Shown here in pieces: positions 17,670-24,900 of a DNA stretch of 40,334 nucleotides; position 1 is the first letter of the stretch, and each line of letters begins with the position of its first letter. The notes under the pieces are model-generated. The model did no database searches and was not told where the DNA came from. It saw nothing but the letters and a program-made list of their open reading frames with translations. The DNA is from an uncultured Planctomycetaceae bacterium (GTDB taxonomy: Bacteria > Planctomycetota > Planctomycetia > Pirellulales > Pirellulaceae), in NCBI GenBank assembly GCA_903863885.1, contig CAIPEB010000385.1, positions 1 through 40,334 of the forward strand, given 5' to 3'. A program made the position numbers and the translations under genes.

Positions 17670-17734
17670 CCTGGGGCGTCGCCGACTTCGTCGGCTCAGC
17701 CCCAGGCTACGATGAAGGAAGGCCCTTGGCCTTC
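17670..17734. repeat. Nested hairpins downstream of GH88-like gene
   Basis: An outer eight-base stem CCTGGGGC/GCCCCAGG (17670-17677 and 17699-17706) encloses an inner six-base stem GCCGAC/GTCGGC (17681-17686 and 17690-17695) around TTC. A further hairpin, GAAGGCC/GGCCTTC with loop CTT, follows at 17718-17734. No T-run follows, so a classical intrinsic terminator is not supported. Confidence 0.75.
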
Positions 17735-17810
17735 AATTGACGTATTGAAATGAGTTTCAACGGACGTGCGATACGGATGTCGCATGCAAGGAATTGCAGG
17801 ATGTTTGAAC

Positions 17811-17838
17811 GCGGGTGGACAAGCCACCCATGACACCC
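17811..17838 (-). repeat. Dispersed palindromic repeat R2, copy b (inverted)
   Basis: This is the inverted partner of the unit at 17475-17510. The central stem GGGTGG/CCACCC (17813-17818 and 17824-17829) around ACAAG is kept, while the outer edge has decayed from GTGCCAC to GTGTCAT on the minus strand. It lies 86 bases beyond the stop of the minus-strand gene ending at 17924. Confidence 0.85.
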
Positions 17839-17923
17839 AAGACAGAGGGACTGACCTGCAAGTGGCATTCATTCTGGTGTGCCCCCGCTCGCCGAAGATG
17901 TTCCTCATTGCGCAATCGCACGA

Positions 17924-18874
17924 TCAAGTTGGCCGGGCCGAGCCGAACCGCTGCGCGAACTGCGCGTTTTCGAGCGGCTGGTCGCTGTACCGATCGTAGA
18001 TGCCGACAATCACCCCGTCCTTCGGCTTGATCGACCCGTAGGTCTTGCGGAACGCGTCCTCGACCCATTCGGGCCTTTCCGAAAGACGGCCTGCTGCGAG
18101 GATCTTGAAAGCCAGACAAGGCCGCTTGGTCTGCTGGATCGCCTTGAACATGCGCGGCGGATCCCCGGGCAGGTAGACTTCGCCGTCCGGAATGGGAGCC
18201 TGGCCAAGCAGTTTTTCCAGAGCTTCGCGGCTCCGGTGACGTTCGTAAATGCAGGTCATGTAGTAGTCGACGTCCCAGCCCTTCGACTCGACAGTGTCCA
18301 CCACATCGGGCATGTGTGTCGATACACCGACGAGCATGCCGCTGTCGCGCACCCGCTTCAGGTAGTCCTGCATCGAGTCGATCTTCCCGGACTTGAACAG
18401 GTGGTCCGTGGTCTCGCCGTGATGAGCGACGCCGATGCATCCGCCGCGAGCCAGATCGTCGATCGGCTGCGAGTCCCCCGATGCGATGGCCAGGAAGTGC
18501 ATCTTGCCGCCTTCGGCCGTGAAGCGGCGGTACAGGTCGAGGTTACCGGGGCCGGACTGCCAGCAGTTGATGCCGACTTCCTGGCATCGGCGAAGCGTCT
18601 TCAGGATCTGCTCGGGTGTGTAGTACTCGCGCATCTGCCGATTCACGAAAACCGACAGGTGCGATCCGGCGTTGAACGGATTGGCTCCGCAGACGAGGCG
18701 GGAAACCGAGTGTTTCCCGAGCTGGATCTGGGGCAGCGTTGCGGCTTGATGCTCAGCGGCCACGCCCGCAAGTGCCGATCGCGCGGCAAGCATGGCCGCG
18801 GGAAGGACGCTCACCGCCTTGAGAAACGTCCTTCTTCCGGAATCGTGCGCGTCGTTGGTTTCTGGTCGCTGCAT
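17924..18874 (-). CDS. Tat-exported aldo/keto-reductase-like TIM-barrel protein
   Basis: The 316-residue protein begins with a twin-arginine signal (GRRTFLKAVSVLPAAMLAAR, about 13-32). The start of the mature part resembles aldo/keto reductases (IQLGKHSVSRLVCGANPFN), and a TIM-barrel pattern follows (EQILKTLRRCQEVGIN..., DSMQDYLKRVRDSGMLVGVS, AFKILAAGRL). The usual catalytic Asp/Tyr/Lys/His set is not visible: the place of the DTAxxYG-type motif reads NCWQSGPGNLDLY. It may therefore be a non-reductase relative used outside the cytoplasm. The ATG at 18874 has AAAGGAG six bases upstream; the in-frame GTG at 18892 would place that site inside the gene and is rejected. It is a single gene flanked by repeat-rich spaces. 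Confidence 0.8.
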   Translation of the reverse strand: MQRPETNDAHDSGRRTFLKAVSVLPAAMLAARSALAGVAAEHQAATLPQIQLGKHSVSRLVCGANPFNAGSHLSVFVNRQMREYYTPEQILKTLRRCQEVGINCWQSGPGNLDLYRRFTAEGGKMHFLAIASGDSQPIDDLARGGCIGVAHHGETTDHLFKSGKIDSMQDYLKRVRDSGMLVGVSTHMPDVVDTVESKGWDVDYYMTCIYERHRSREALEKLLGQAPIPDGEVYLPGDPPRMFKAIQQTKRPCLAFKILAAGRLSERPEWVEDAFRKTYGSIKPKDGVIVGIYDRYSDQPLENAQFAQRFGSARPT

Positions 18875-19318
18875 CGCTCGCTCCTTTGGCACAGACCGCC
18901 CCGAAAACGCATCGAACCGCCATCATAGGACGCGGATCGCAGGGTGTAAATCGACAGAAAACTGAGAGCCGGTTTGTGAAAAACCGTGCATTGAACAACA
19001 ACTCCGGCTGCGCCCCACTGTTTGGAGGTCGTGCGGTTCAGAAGCGATTGCACCGTCATGATTCCTGCTTCACACTCCCTCTGGGAGAGTCGGGCCGAAG
19101 GCCCGGAGAGGGCTACCTCGCCGCTAGTCGTAGAATGCACTTCTGGTTCGGAAGACCCTCCCCGACCGCTGCGCGGCCGACCCTCCGCGAGCGGGCGGGT
19201 GAAGTTGATCTCCGGCCCGCGCGGATTGAGGCACTCGGCCAGGGTCCTTTTCAATAATCTCCCGCGATGGACGAACGCACAGATCGGGAGTTGGGCTGCG
19301 GAATCGCGGGCCGCTGGC
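18875..19318. other. Intergenic region with a dispersed repeat, no gene seen
   Basis: This space separates the divergent aldo/keto-reductase-like gene and lemA. An open frame on the minus strand (18811-19254) has the low-complexity Arg/Pro/Gly composition expected of a translated GC-rich repeat, and nothing supports it as a gene. The main content is the R4 repeat at 19074-19209. The lemA promoter candidate follows it. Confidence 0.6.
19074..19209 (-). repeat. Dispersed intergenic repeat R4, copy a
   Basis: Read on the minus strand, this segment begins ATCAACTTCACC, contains a GC-rich run with GGGTCGG and GGGGAGGG, and ends with a CGACTCTCCCAGAGGGAGTG-like part. A copy in the opposite orientation with the same order of blocks lies at 37421-37530. 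The middle block differs in length and sequence while both ends are kept. It contains CGGGCC/GGCCCG as an inner hairpin (19092-19105). Confidence 0.8.
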
Positions 19319-19348
19319 TGGGCAATTGCCGATTCCGCCGTCTAGAAT
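19319..19348 (+). promoter_or_regulatory. Candidate promoter of lemA-M48 operon
   Basis: TGGGCA (19319-19324, four of six matches to TTGACA) is followed after 18 bases by TAGAAT (19343-19348, five of six matches to TATAAT). The start would lie near 19355, leaving a leader of about 80 bases before lemA. The same TAGAAT -10 appears in the promoters proposed at 28175 and 29473. Confidence 0.45.
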
Positions 19349-19434
19349 GTGGTGGCAATTCTTAACCAGTTCAGAGGGGTTTCTCTGCAATTCCGTCGGC
19401 GGGCGCCTGCCGCAAACGATGCAAGGAGCATTTT

Positions 19435-20037
19435 ATGGTTAAAGGTCTGTTGGTCGTGTTGATCGTCATCGTTGTTCTGGTAGCGATGTTGGCGTTGTTC
19501 GCGATCGGAATCTACAACTCGCTCGTTGCGCTGCGGAACCGGTACAAGAACGCATTCGCGCAGATCGACGTCCAGTTGAAGCGGCGCTACGACCTCATTC
19601 CTAACCTGGTCGAAACGGCCAAGGGGTACATCAAGCACGAACGCGAGACGCTGGAAGCCGTTATCGCCGCCCGTAATTCGGCGTATAAAGCCGGCCAGCA
19701 GGCGGCCGCCAATCCGGGGCAGCCCAAGGCGATGCACGACCTGTCCAATGCGGAATCGCAACTGGGAGGGGCGATCGGCCGCTTGTTCGCCGTTGCCGAA
19801 TCGTATCCCGATCTCAAGGCCAACCAGAACATGCTTGCCCTCCAGGAAGAGCTGAGCTCGACCGAGAACAAGATCGCGTTTTCGCGCCAGGCGTTCAACG
19901 ACGCGGTCATGACCTACAACACTCGCCGCGAACAGTTCCCCGCGGTCATCTTCGCCGGGATGTTCGGATTCCTGCCCGCCGAGTTGTTCGAAGTTAAGGA
20001 AGAACGGGAACGCGAAGCGCCTCAGGTCAAGTTCTGA
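19435..20037 (+). CDS. lemA: LemA family protein
   Basis: The 200-residue protein has the LemA layout: one N-terminal membrane helix (about 4-26, LLVVLIVIVVLVAMLALFAI), then YNSLVALRNRYKNAFAQIDV and RRYDLIPNLVETAKGY (61-65 region), the central family hallmark, followed by long helices and NTRREQFPAVIFAGMFGF near the C-terminus. The function of LemA proteins is poorly defined; they are membrane-anchored helical proteins often encoded next to M48 peptidases, as here. AAGGAG lies just before the ATG. The M48 gene begins 78 bases downstream, so the two are probably one operon. Confidence 0.95.
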   Translation: MVKGLLVVLIVIVVLVAMLALFAIGIYNSLVALRNRYKNAFAQIDVQLKRRYDLIPNLVETAKGYIKHERETLEAVIAARNSAYKAGQQAAANPGQPKAMHDLSNAESQLGGAIGRLFAVAESYPDLKANQNMLALQEELSSTENKIAFSRQAFNDAVMTYNTRREQFPAVIFAGMFGFLPAELFEVKEEREREAPQVKF

Positions 20038-20115
20038 CCGGCCCGGTTTGTGAGCTGTCCGACTCTTGGGCTGCCGGTCGAGATCCGTAAAACGATGCCT
20101 TGCTGAAGGAACCCC

Positions 20116-22125
20116 ATGGACTTCTTTCAACATCAGGACGAGGCGCGACGAAAGACGTGGCTGCTGCTCTTCTATTTCGCGCTGGCCGTTCTGGCGATGA
20201 TCGTCGGATTGTACGTGATCCTGTTCACCGTGCTGGGCGGCATGGACCATGTCACTCGCGCCGGCGGCTCGGGCCTATGGAAACCTGAATTGCTGCTCAT
20301 TTCCGCGGCCGCTGTGTGCGGTGTCGTTTTCGTGGGAATGATGTACAAGACCTTCGAATTGCGGGGAGGCGGCGAGGCGCTGGCCGTGAGTCTTGGCGGC
20401 CGGCGTCTGAATCCGGACACGATCGATCTTCGAGAACGGCGGCTCCTGAATGTGGTCGAGGAAATGGCGCTCGCTTCGGGCGTTCCGGTTCCGCCGGTCT
20501 TTGTGATGGACCACGAACAGGGCATCAACGCCTTTGCCGCAGGCTTCACGCCCGGCGATGCGGTGATCGGAGTGAACCGGGGGACCCTCGATTACCTGTC
20601 GCGCGACGAACTGCAGGGCGTGATCGCGCACGAGTTCAGCCACATACTCAATGGCGACATGCGGCTGAACCTGCGGCTGATCGGTCTGCTGCACGGCATC
20701 CTGCTGCTGGCGGTCATCGGCTATTACATCGCCCGGTTCGGGGGCAGTTCGAACAGCTCGAGCAGTTCCCGCGACTCCAACAAGTCGAGTGGCGGCCAGA
20801 TCGTGATCATCGGTCTGGGATTGTACGTCTTGGGATATGCGGGCCTGTTTTTCGCGAGGCTGATCAAAGCCGCCGTGTCGCGGCAACGCGAATACCTGGC
20901 CGACGCATCCGCCGTGCAGTTCACCCGTAATCCCGACGGGATCGGCGGTGCGCTGAAGAAGATCGGCGGTGTCGCCGGGGGATCAATTCTTGCGACGCCC
21001 GAGGCCGAATCCGCCAGCCACATGTTTTTCGGCAACGCGATTCGCGGGCTCTGGTTTCCCGGCTTTGCCACTCATCCGCCGCTGGTCGAACGGATTCGCC
21101 GTATCGATCCGCAGTTCGACGGCGCGTTCCCGCACGTTGAAGTGCAGCCGCTGGAGGAGCCTCGCCCGGCCAAACGTGTTTCTGCTCGGCCTTCCGCGGT
21201 GCCGGTCCTCCCCATACCCCTGCCGGGCATGCCCGGGGCAGACGCGATGGGAGTAACGGGAACGGGGCGGGTTGCGGTGGACTCCGCTTCGTTCGTCGCA
21301 TCGTTCGGCGCGCCCACGGCATCGCACGTCGATCACGCCCAGGAACTGATGAAATCGCTGCCGAAGGAGCTTGACAGCGCGGTTCGCGAGACGTTTTCCG
21401 CGCGGGCCGTGGTGCTGGCGATGCTGCTGGACGACGAGACCGGAGTCCGCGCGCAGCAGCTGGCGGCGATCGAAAAGCGGCTGGGAGCGTCGACGCGACA
21501 GGCCACGGAACGGTTGGCGCCCTTCGTCGCGGCGCGCGGAGCATCCGGGCGTTTGCCGCTGGTTGAACTGGTGCAAAGCACGCTGCGCCAATTGTCAGTG
21601 CAGCAGTACCGTGACTTCCGTGATACGGTGATCGAGATGGCCCAGGCCGACCGCAAAGTCAGTTTCTTCGAGTTCACGCTGCAGCGCAGCTGCCTGCTGC
21701 GGCTCGACCGCTATTTCTTTAGCACGCCCCCCGTCAAGATATTGTATCTGTCACTCAACGGGCTGCTGCCGGAGTTGGGGCTGCTCCTTTCGGCGATTGC
21801 TCATGTCGGCTCGCAGGATGAGCGACAGAAGGCCGCGGCATTCGACCGCGGCGCCCGCACGCTGGGCGCGGGCGGTGGCCTGGAACTTCGGCCTGTCGCG
21901 GAATGCAATCTTCGAGCACTGGGGGCCGCATTGGAGAAGCTCACGCAAAGTGCTCCCGCAATCAAGAGGCGGTTTCTCACGGCTGCACTCGAAGTGGTTT
22001 CCACCGACGGCCATGTCACGGCGGGTGAAGCCGAATTGCTGCGCGCTCTGGCCGATTCGCTGGAATGTCCGCTTCCGCCACTGTTCGCAGGGCCGATCGT
22101 CGAGGCCGAGACGGTAGATTCATAG
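20116..22125 (+). CDS. M48 family zinc metallopeptidase (HtpX-like) with long C-terminal extension
   Basis: This 669-residue membrane protease has two N-terminal membrane helices (about 14-40 and 58-78). The zinc motif is HEFSH (172-176), with the third ligand Glu259 in REYLADASAV. Two more hydrophobic segments (about 186-205, 228-250) are split by a Ser-rich loop (210-225). HtpX itself is about 290 residues, so about 340 residues are added at the C-terminus: a Pro-rich linker (about 345-385) and a helical domain ending EVVSTDGHVTAGEAELLRAL-type residues, reminiscent of TerB-like folds. It likely degrades damaged or misfolded membrane proteins on the cytoplasmic side. AAGGA precedes the ATG. 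It is paired with lemA. Confidence 0.92.
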   Translation: MDFFQHQDEARRKTWLLLFYFALAVLAMIVGLYVILFTVLGGMDHVTRAGGSGLWKPELLLISAAAVCGVVFVGMMYKTFELRGGGEALAVSLGGRRLNPDTIDLRERRLLNVVEEMALASGVPVPPVFVMDHEQGINAFAAGFTPGDAVIGVNRGTLDYLSRDELQGVIAHEFSHILNGDMRLNLRLIGLLHGILLLAVIGYYIARFGGSSNSSSSSRDSNKSSGGQIVIIGLGLYVLGYAGLFFARLIKAAVSRQREYLADASAVQFTRNPDGIGGALKKIGGVAGGSILATPEAESASHMFFGNAIRGLWFPGFATHPPLVERIRRIDPQFDGAFPHVEVQPLEEPRPAKRVSARPSAVPVLPIPLPGMPGADAMGVTGTGRVAVDSASFVASFGAPTASHVDHAQELMKSLPKELDSAVRETFSARAVVLAMLLDDETGVRAQQLAAIEKRLGASTRQATERLAPFVAARGASGRLPLVELVQSTLRQLSVQQYRDFRDTVIEMAQADRKVSFFEFTLQRSCLLRLDRYFFSTPPVKILYLSLNGLLPELGLLLSAIAHVGSQDERQKAAAFDRGARTLGAGGGLELRPVAECNLRALGAALEKLTQSAPAIKRRFLTAALEVVSTDGHVTAGEAELLRALADSLECPLPPLFAGPIVEAETVDS

Positions 22126-22207
22126 CCGTCTGCCTGGGAATCGGGCGAGAGGAAGAGTAAGTTCTGTTTGTCAAATATCAGATCACTCCTGAACAAAGGC
22201 TTCATAG

Positions 22208-23104
22208 ATGTCACATGCCAATCGGCGGCAGTTTCTTCGGACATCCCTCGTGCTCGGTTCGGCCGTCGCATCCATGCGGCCGCTCGGATCGCTTGCGGCT
22301 TTGGCGGATAAGCCCGGCAGCAAGATGCAGCTGGGGTTCTGTACCTACCTTTGGGGACAGGACTGGGATCTGCCGACGCTGATCGCCAATTGCGAAAAAG
22401 CGGGCGTGCTCGGAGTCGAGACCCGCACCGAGCACAAACACGGGGTCGAGCCGTCGTTGAACGCGCAGCAGCGGGCCGAGGTGCGCAAGCGATTCACCGA
22501 CAGCAAGGTCAAGTTTCTCGGACCGGGCTCGAACGAGGCGTTTCATTACGCCGAGGCGGCCCAACTCGAAAAGTCCATCGCCCGCGCGAAAGAGTTCGTA
22601 AAGCTGAGCCACGATTGCGGCGGCACCGGCGTCAAAGTCAAGCCGAACGATCTGCCGAAGGGCGTGCCCGTCGAGAAGACGGTTGCACAGATCGGGAAAG
22701 CGCTGAACGAAGTGGGCAAGTTCGCTGCGGAATTCGGCCAGGAGATACGTCTCGAGGTGCACGGCGGATGCGCGCAGCTGCCGGTCATGAAACAGATCAT
22801 GGACCACGTTGATCAGCCCAACGTGGGGCTCTGCTGGAACTGCAACGGCGAAGATCTGCAGGGCGAAGGCCTGGCGAGCAATTTCAACCTGGTCAAGAAC
22901 CGACTTGGCGGGACGGCGCACATTCGGGAATTGAACGTCGGCGATTATCCGTACCAGCAACTCTTCGATCTGCTCACCCGCATGGACTATGCCGGATGGG
23001 TATTGCTTGAGTGCCGAACGAAACAGGACGATCGCGTCGCCGCGATGCAGGAGCAGAAGGCGCTGTTCGCTCAGATGATCGCCAAAGCACAGGCGGGCCT
23101 ATAG
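22208..23104 (+). CDS. Tat-exported sugar-phosphate isomerase/epimerase family protein
   Basis: The 298-residue protein starts with a twin-arginine signal (NRRQFLRTSLVLGSAVASM, about 5-23), followed by an AP-endonuclease-2-like TIM barrel. The mature part opens MQLGFCTYLWGQDWDLPTLI. Likely metal ligands are in GVETRTEH, RLEVHGGC, LCWNCNGED and LLECRTKQ: Glu in EVH and ECR is kept, but the usual Asp of NxDP and the following His are replaced by NCNGED. It is therefore possibly altered in metal binding. AAAGG lies eight bases before the ATG. It follows the M48 gene by 82 bases but need not share its function; its stop faces the CRTAC1 gene. Confidence 0.87.
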   Translation: MSHANRRQFLRTSLVLGSAVASMRPLGSLAALADKPGSKMQLGFCTYLWGQDWDLPTLIANCEKAGVLGVETRTEHKHGVEPSLNAQQRAEVRKRFTDSKVKFLGPGSNEAFHYAEAAQLEKSIARAKEFVKLSHDCGGTGVKVKPNDLPKGVPVEKTVAQIGKALNEVGKFAAEFGQEIRLEVHGGCAQLPVMKQIMDHVDQPNVGLCWNCNGEDLQGEGLASNFNLVKNRLGGTAHIRELNVGDYPYQQLFDLLTRMDYAGWVLLECRTKQDDRVAAMQEQKALFAQMIAKAQAGL

Positions 23105-23111
23105 GCGGGCG

Positions 23112-23125
23112 CCGGCGTTCGCCGG
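23112..23125. terminator. GC-rich palindrome between convergent genes (possible terminator)
   Basis: CCGGCG TT CGCCGG lies seven bases after the isomerase stop and before the convergent CRTAC1 gene. No T-run follows, so it is a weak candidate for an intrinsic terminator; it might instead protect the 3' end. Confidence 0.3.
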
Positions 23126-23214
23126 GGAACGAATTGCCATGCGTCGATCTTCGGATATCGCGCTCTATCTCCTGGGACTGACGCCTTGAACCGAATCGTT
23201 TTCCAGTTCGTTTT

Positions 23215-24876
23215 CTAGCGTTGCTGCAGAACGTACGAGTGATCGGCAGCCAGGTTTTCGAAGACCTGGGTGGCGCCGCCGGGCCATCGCACTTCAACGC
23301 GATCGATCCGTTGCGACTTGCCGATGCCGAAATGCAGTTGCATGCCGAAGTGACTTTGATAACTGCGGCCGCTATGCACCTCGGCGACCTGCCAGTGTCC
23401 TTCGGACTGGACTCGCACTCGCGCCCCGACGGCGTCGCGGTTGCTGATAGTTCCGATCAGTCGCAACTGAACCCAGTGATTCGTCGTTTCCGTGTCATTG
23501 CGCATCGCGGTGACGGGGCCGTTGGCATTCAGGACCACTCCGTCGCAATCGCCGTCGTTATCCAGATCTCCGAACGCAACGCCCCGGCTGCTCTCGACCA
23601 CGGCCAGCGCGCTGCCGCACTGCGTCGAGACATCCAGGAACCTGCCTCGGCCGTCATTCATCAGGAGGATGTTCGGCACCTTCACCGCCGTGCGATCGTC
23701 GATGTAGCGGATGTTGTCCATGAAGTGCCCGCAGGCGATGAACAGGTCGCGATCGCCGTCGGCGTCGAAGTCGATGAAGCCGTTGCCCCAGGTCACGTGC
23801 GGATAAGCGCTGCGGCCAGCGCCGGTCGAGTTGGTCACGTCTTGAAACGAACCGTTGCCCAGATTGCGAAACAGCACCGGCATTTCGGCCGAGAAATCAG
23901 TCACAAACAGATCGAGGCGGCCGTCGTTGTCATAGTCCCCGCAGTCGGCTCCCATGCTCGAAACCGTGCGACCCATGTAGTTGTAGGCGACTCCGGCCAA
24001 CTCGCCCGTCTCGGTGAAATTCCCGCGTCCGTCGTTCTGAAACAGGAAGTTCGGCTTGGCATCGTTGCACACGAAGACGTCCGGATCTCCGTCGTCGTCG
24101 TAGTCGAAGGAGACCGTTCCCATGCCGGGACCTGCCACCGAACCGACGCCGGAGGATTCCGTGACATCCGTGAATGTTCCGTCCGCATTGTTCCGAAACA
24201 GTTTGTCGGGAACCGGATGATAGTCATTCGGTCCCGGATGAAACTGGTGCGTGCCGATCATCCGGACAATGTGCTTCTCGTAAGTGAAATCGACGTAATT
24301 CGCGGCATACAGGTCCAGATCTCCGTCGGCGTCCATGTCGAGAAAGCACGCACCTGCGCCGACGTGCTCGCCGTAGTTCACTCCGGCCGCATCGCCGCCG
24401 CGGCTGAATGTCCCGTCGCCGTTGTTCACGAACAGCACGTTGGGGCCGAAGTTGTTGAGGTACAGATCCTCGTCGCCGTCGTTATCGAAGTCGGCTGCGG
24501 TGACCCCCAGTCCGTAACCTGCGTCTGCAACACCCGCGTCAAGCGACACGTCCGTGAAAGTCCAGTCGCCGTTGTTCCGGTAAAGCGCGTTGCGCGGAGG
24601 AACCTCGACCTTGGTTCCCTTGAGCGGTGTGCCGTTGAGCAGATAGATGTCGAGTTGCCCGTCGTTGTCGTAATCCAGCATCGCCAGGCCCGCGACCACG
24701 GATTCGACGATGTACCGCTGGCCGCTGCCGCCGTCGGTGTGGCGAAACGCGATCTTCGTTTGCGAGGTGACGTCGGTCAGGCGAATCGAACACGGGGCGG
24801 GCGCCTTGGTCTGACCCGTTTGCGAAACGAGCATCAACAACATCGCGACGAGTTCGCAGCCCATGCAAGTGCTCAC
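23215..24876 (-). CDS. CRTAC1 family protein (FG-GAP repeats plus ASPIC/UnbV domain), second copy
   Basis: The protein has about 553 residues: a hydrophobic N-terminus, a beta-propeller of FG-GAP/VCBS-type repeats (about 40-455) and a C-terminal ASPIC/UnbV domain (about 465-553; NHWVQLRLIG, GARVRVQSEG, EVHSGRSYQSHFG, VEVRWPGG). Repeated DxDxDG-like motifs (DYDNDGQLD, DFDNDGDED, DMDADGDLD, DFDADGDRD) should bind calcium. It is presumably exported and binds other proteins or sugars. GTG 24876 and ATG 24864 are both possible starts and neither has a ribosome binding site; the shorter form begins nearer to the hydrophobic segment. It is the third gene of the CRTAC1-TPR-CRTAC1 set, 24 bases after the TPR gene, and is clearly paralogous to the first. 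Confidence 0.9.
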   Translation of the reverse strand: MSTCMGCELVAMLLMLVSQTGQTKAPAPCSIRLTDVTSQTKIAFRHTDGGSGQRYIVESVVAGLAMLDYDNDGQLDIYLLNGTPLKGTKVEVPPRNALYRNNGDWTFTDVSLDAGVADAGYGLGVTAADFDNDGDEDLYLNNFGPNVLFVNNGDGTFSRGGDAAGVNYGEHVGAGACFLDMDADGDLDLYAANYVDFTYEKHIVRMIGTHQFHPGPNDYHPVPDKLFRNNADGTFTDVTESSGVGSVAGPGMGTVSFDYDDDGDPDVFVCNDAKPNFLFQNDGRGNFTETGELAGVAYNYMGRTVSSMGADCGDYDNDGRLDLFVTDFSAEMPVLFRNLGNGSFQDVTNSTGAGRSAYPHVTWGNGFIDFDADGDRDLFIACGHFMDNIRYIDDRTAVKVPNILLMNDGRGRFLDVSTQCGSALAVVESSRGVAFGDLDNDGDCDGVVLNANGPVTAMRNDTETTNHWVQLRLIGTISNRDAVGARVRVQSEGHWQVAEVHSGRSYQSHFGMQLHFGIGKSQRIDRVEVRWPGGATQVFENLAADHSYVLQQR

Positions 24877-24900
24877 CGACCGGGGACCGGGGAAGTTCGA

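Larger units (their letters stand above)
17367..17923. other. Repeat-rich intergenic region between convergent genes
   Basis: I find no gene in this 557-base space between the GH88-like stop and the stop of the aldo/keto-reductase-like gene. It holds at least five hairpin-forming units, listed separately: R3a (17382-17403), R2a (17475-17510), a nested hairpin (17670-17706), a GAAGGCC/GGCCTTC hairpin (17718-17734) and R2b (17811-17838). The short open frames across it are frames through the repeats. Transcription from both sides probably ends here. Confidence 0.7.

Noticed and set aside
18811-19254. 147-codon minus-strand frame in the AKR-lemA space
   Set aside because: It runs through the R4 repeat and into the start of the neighbouring gene, and has no start context or domain.
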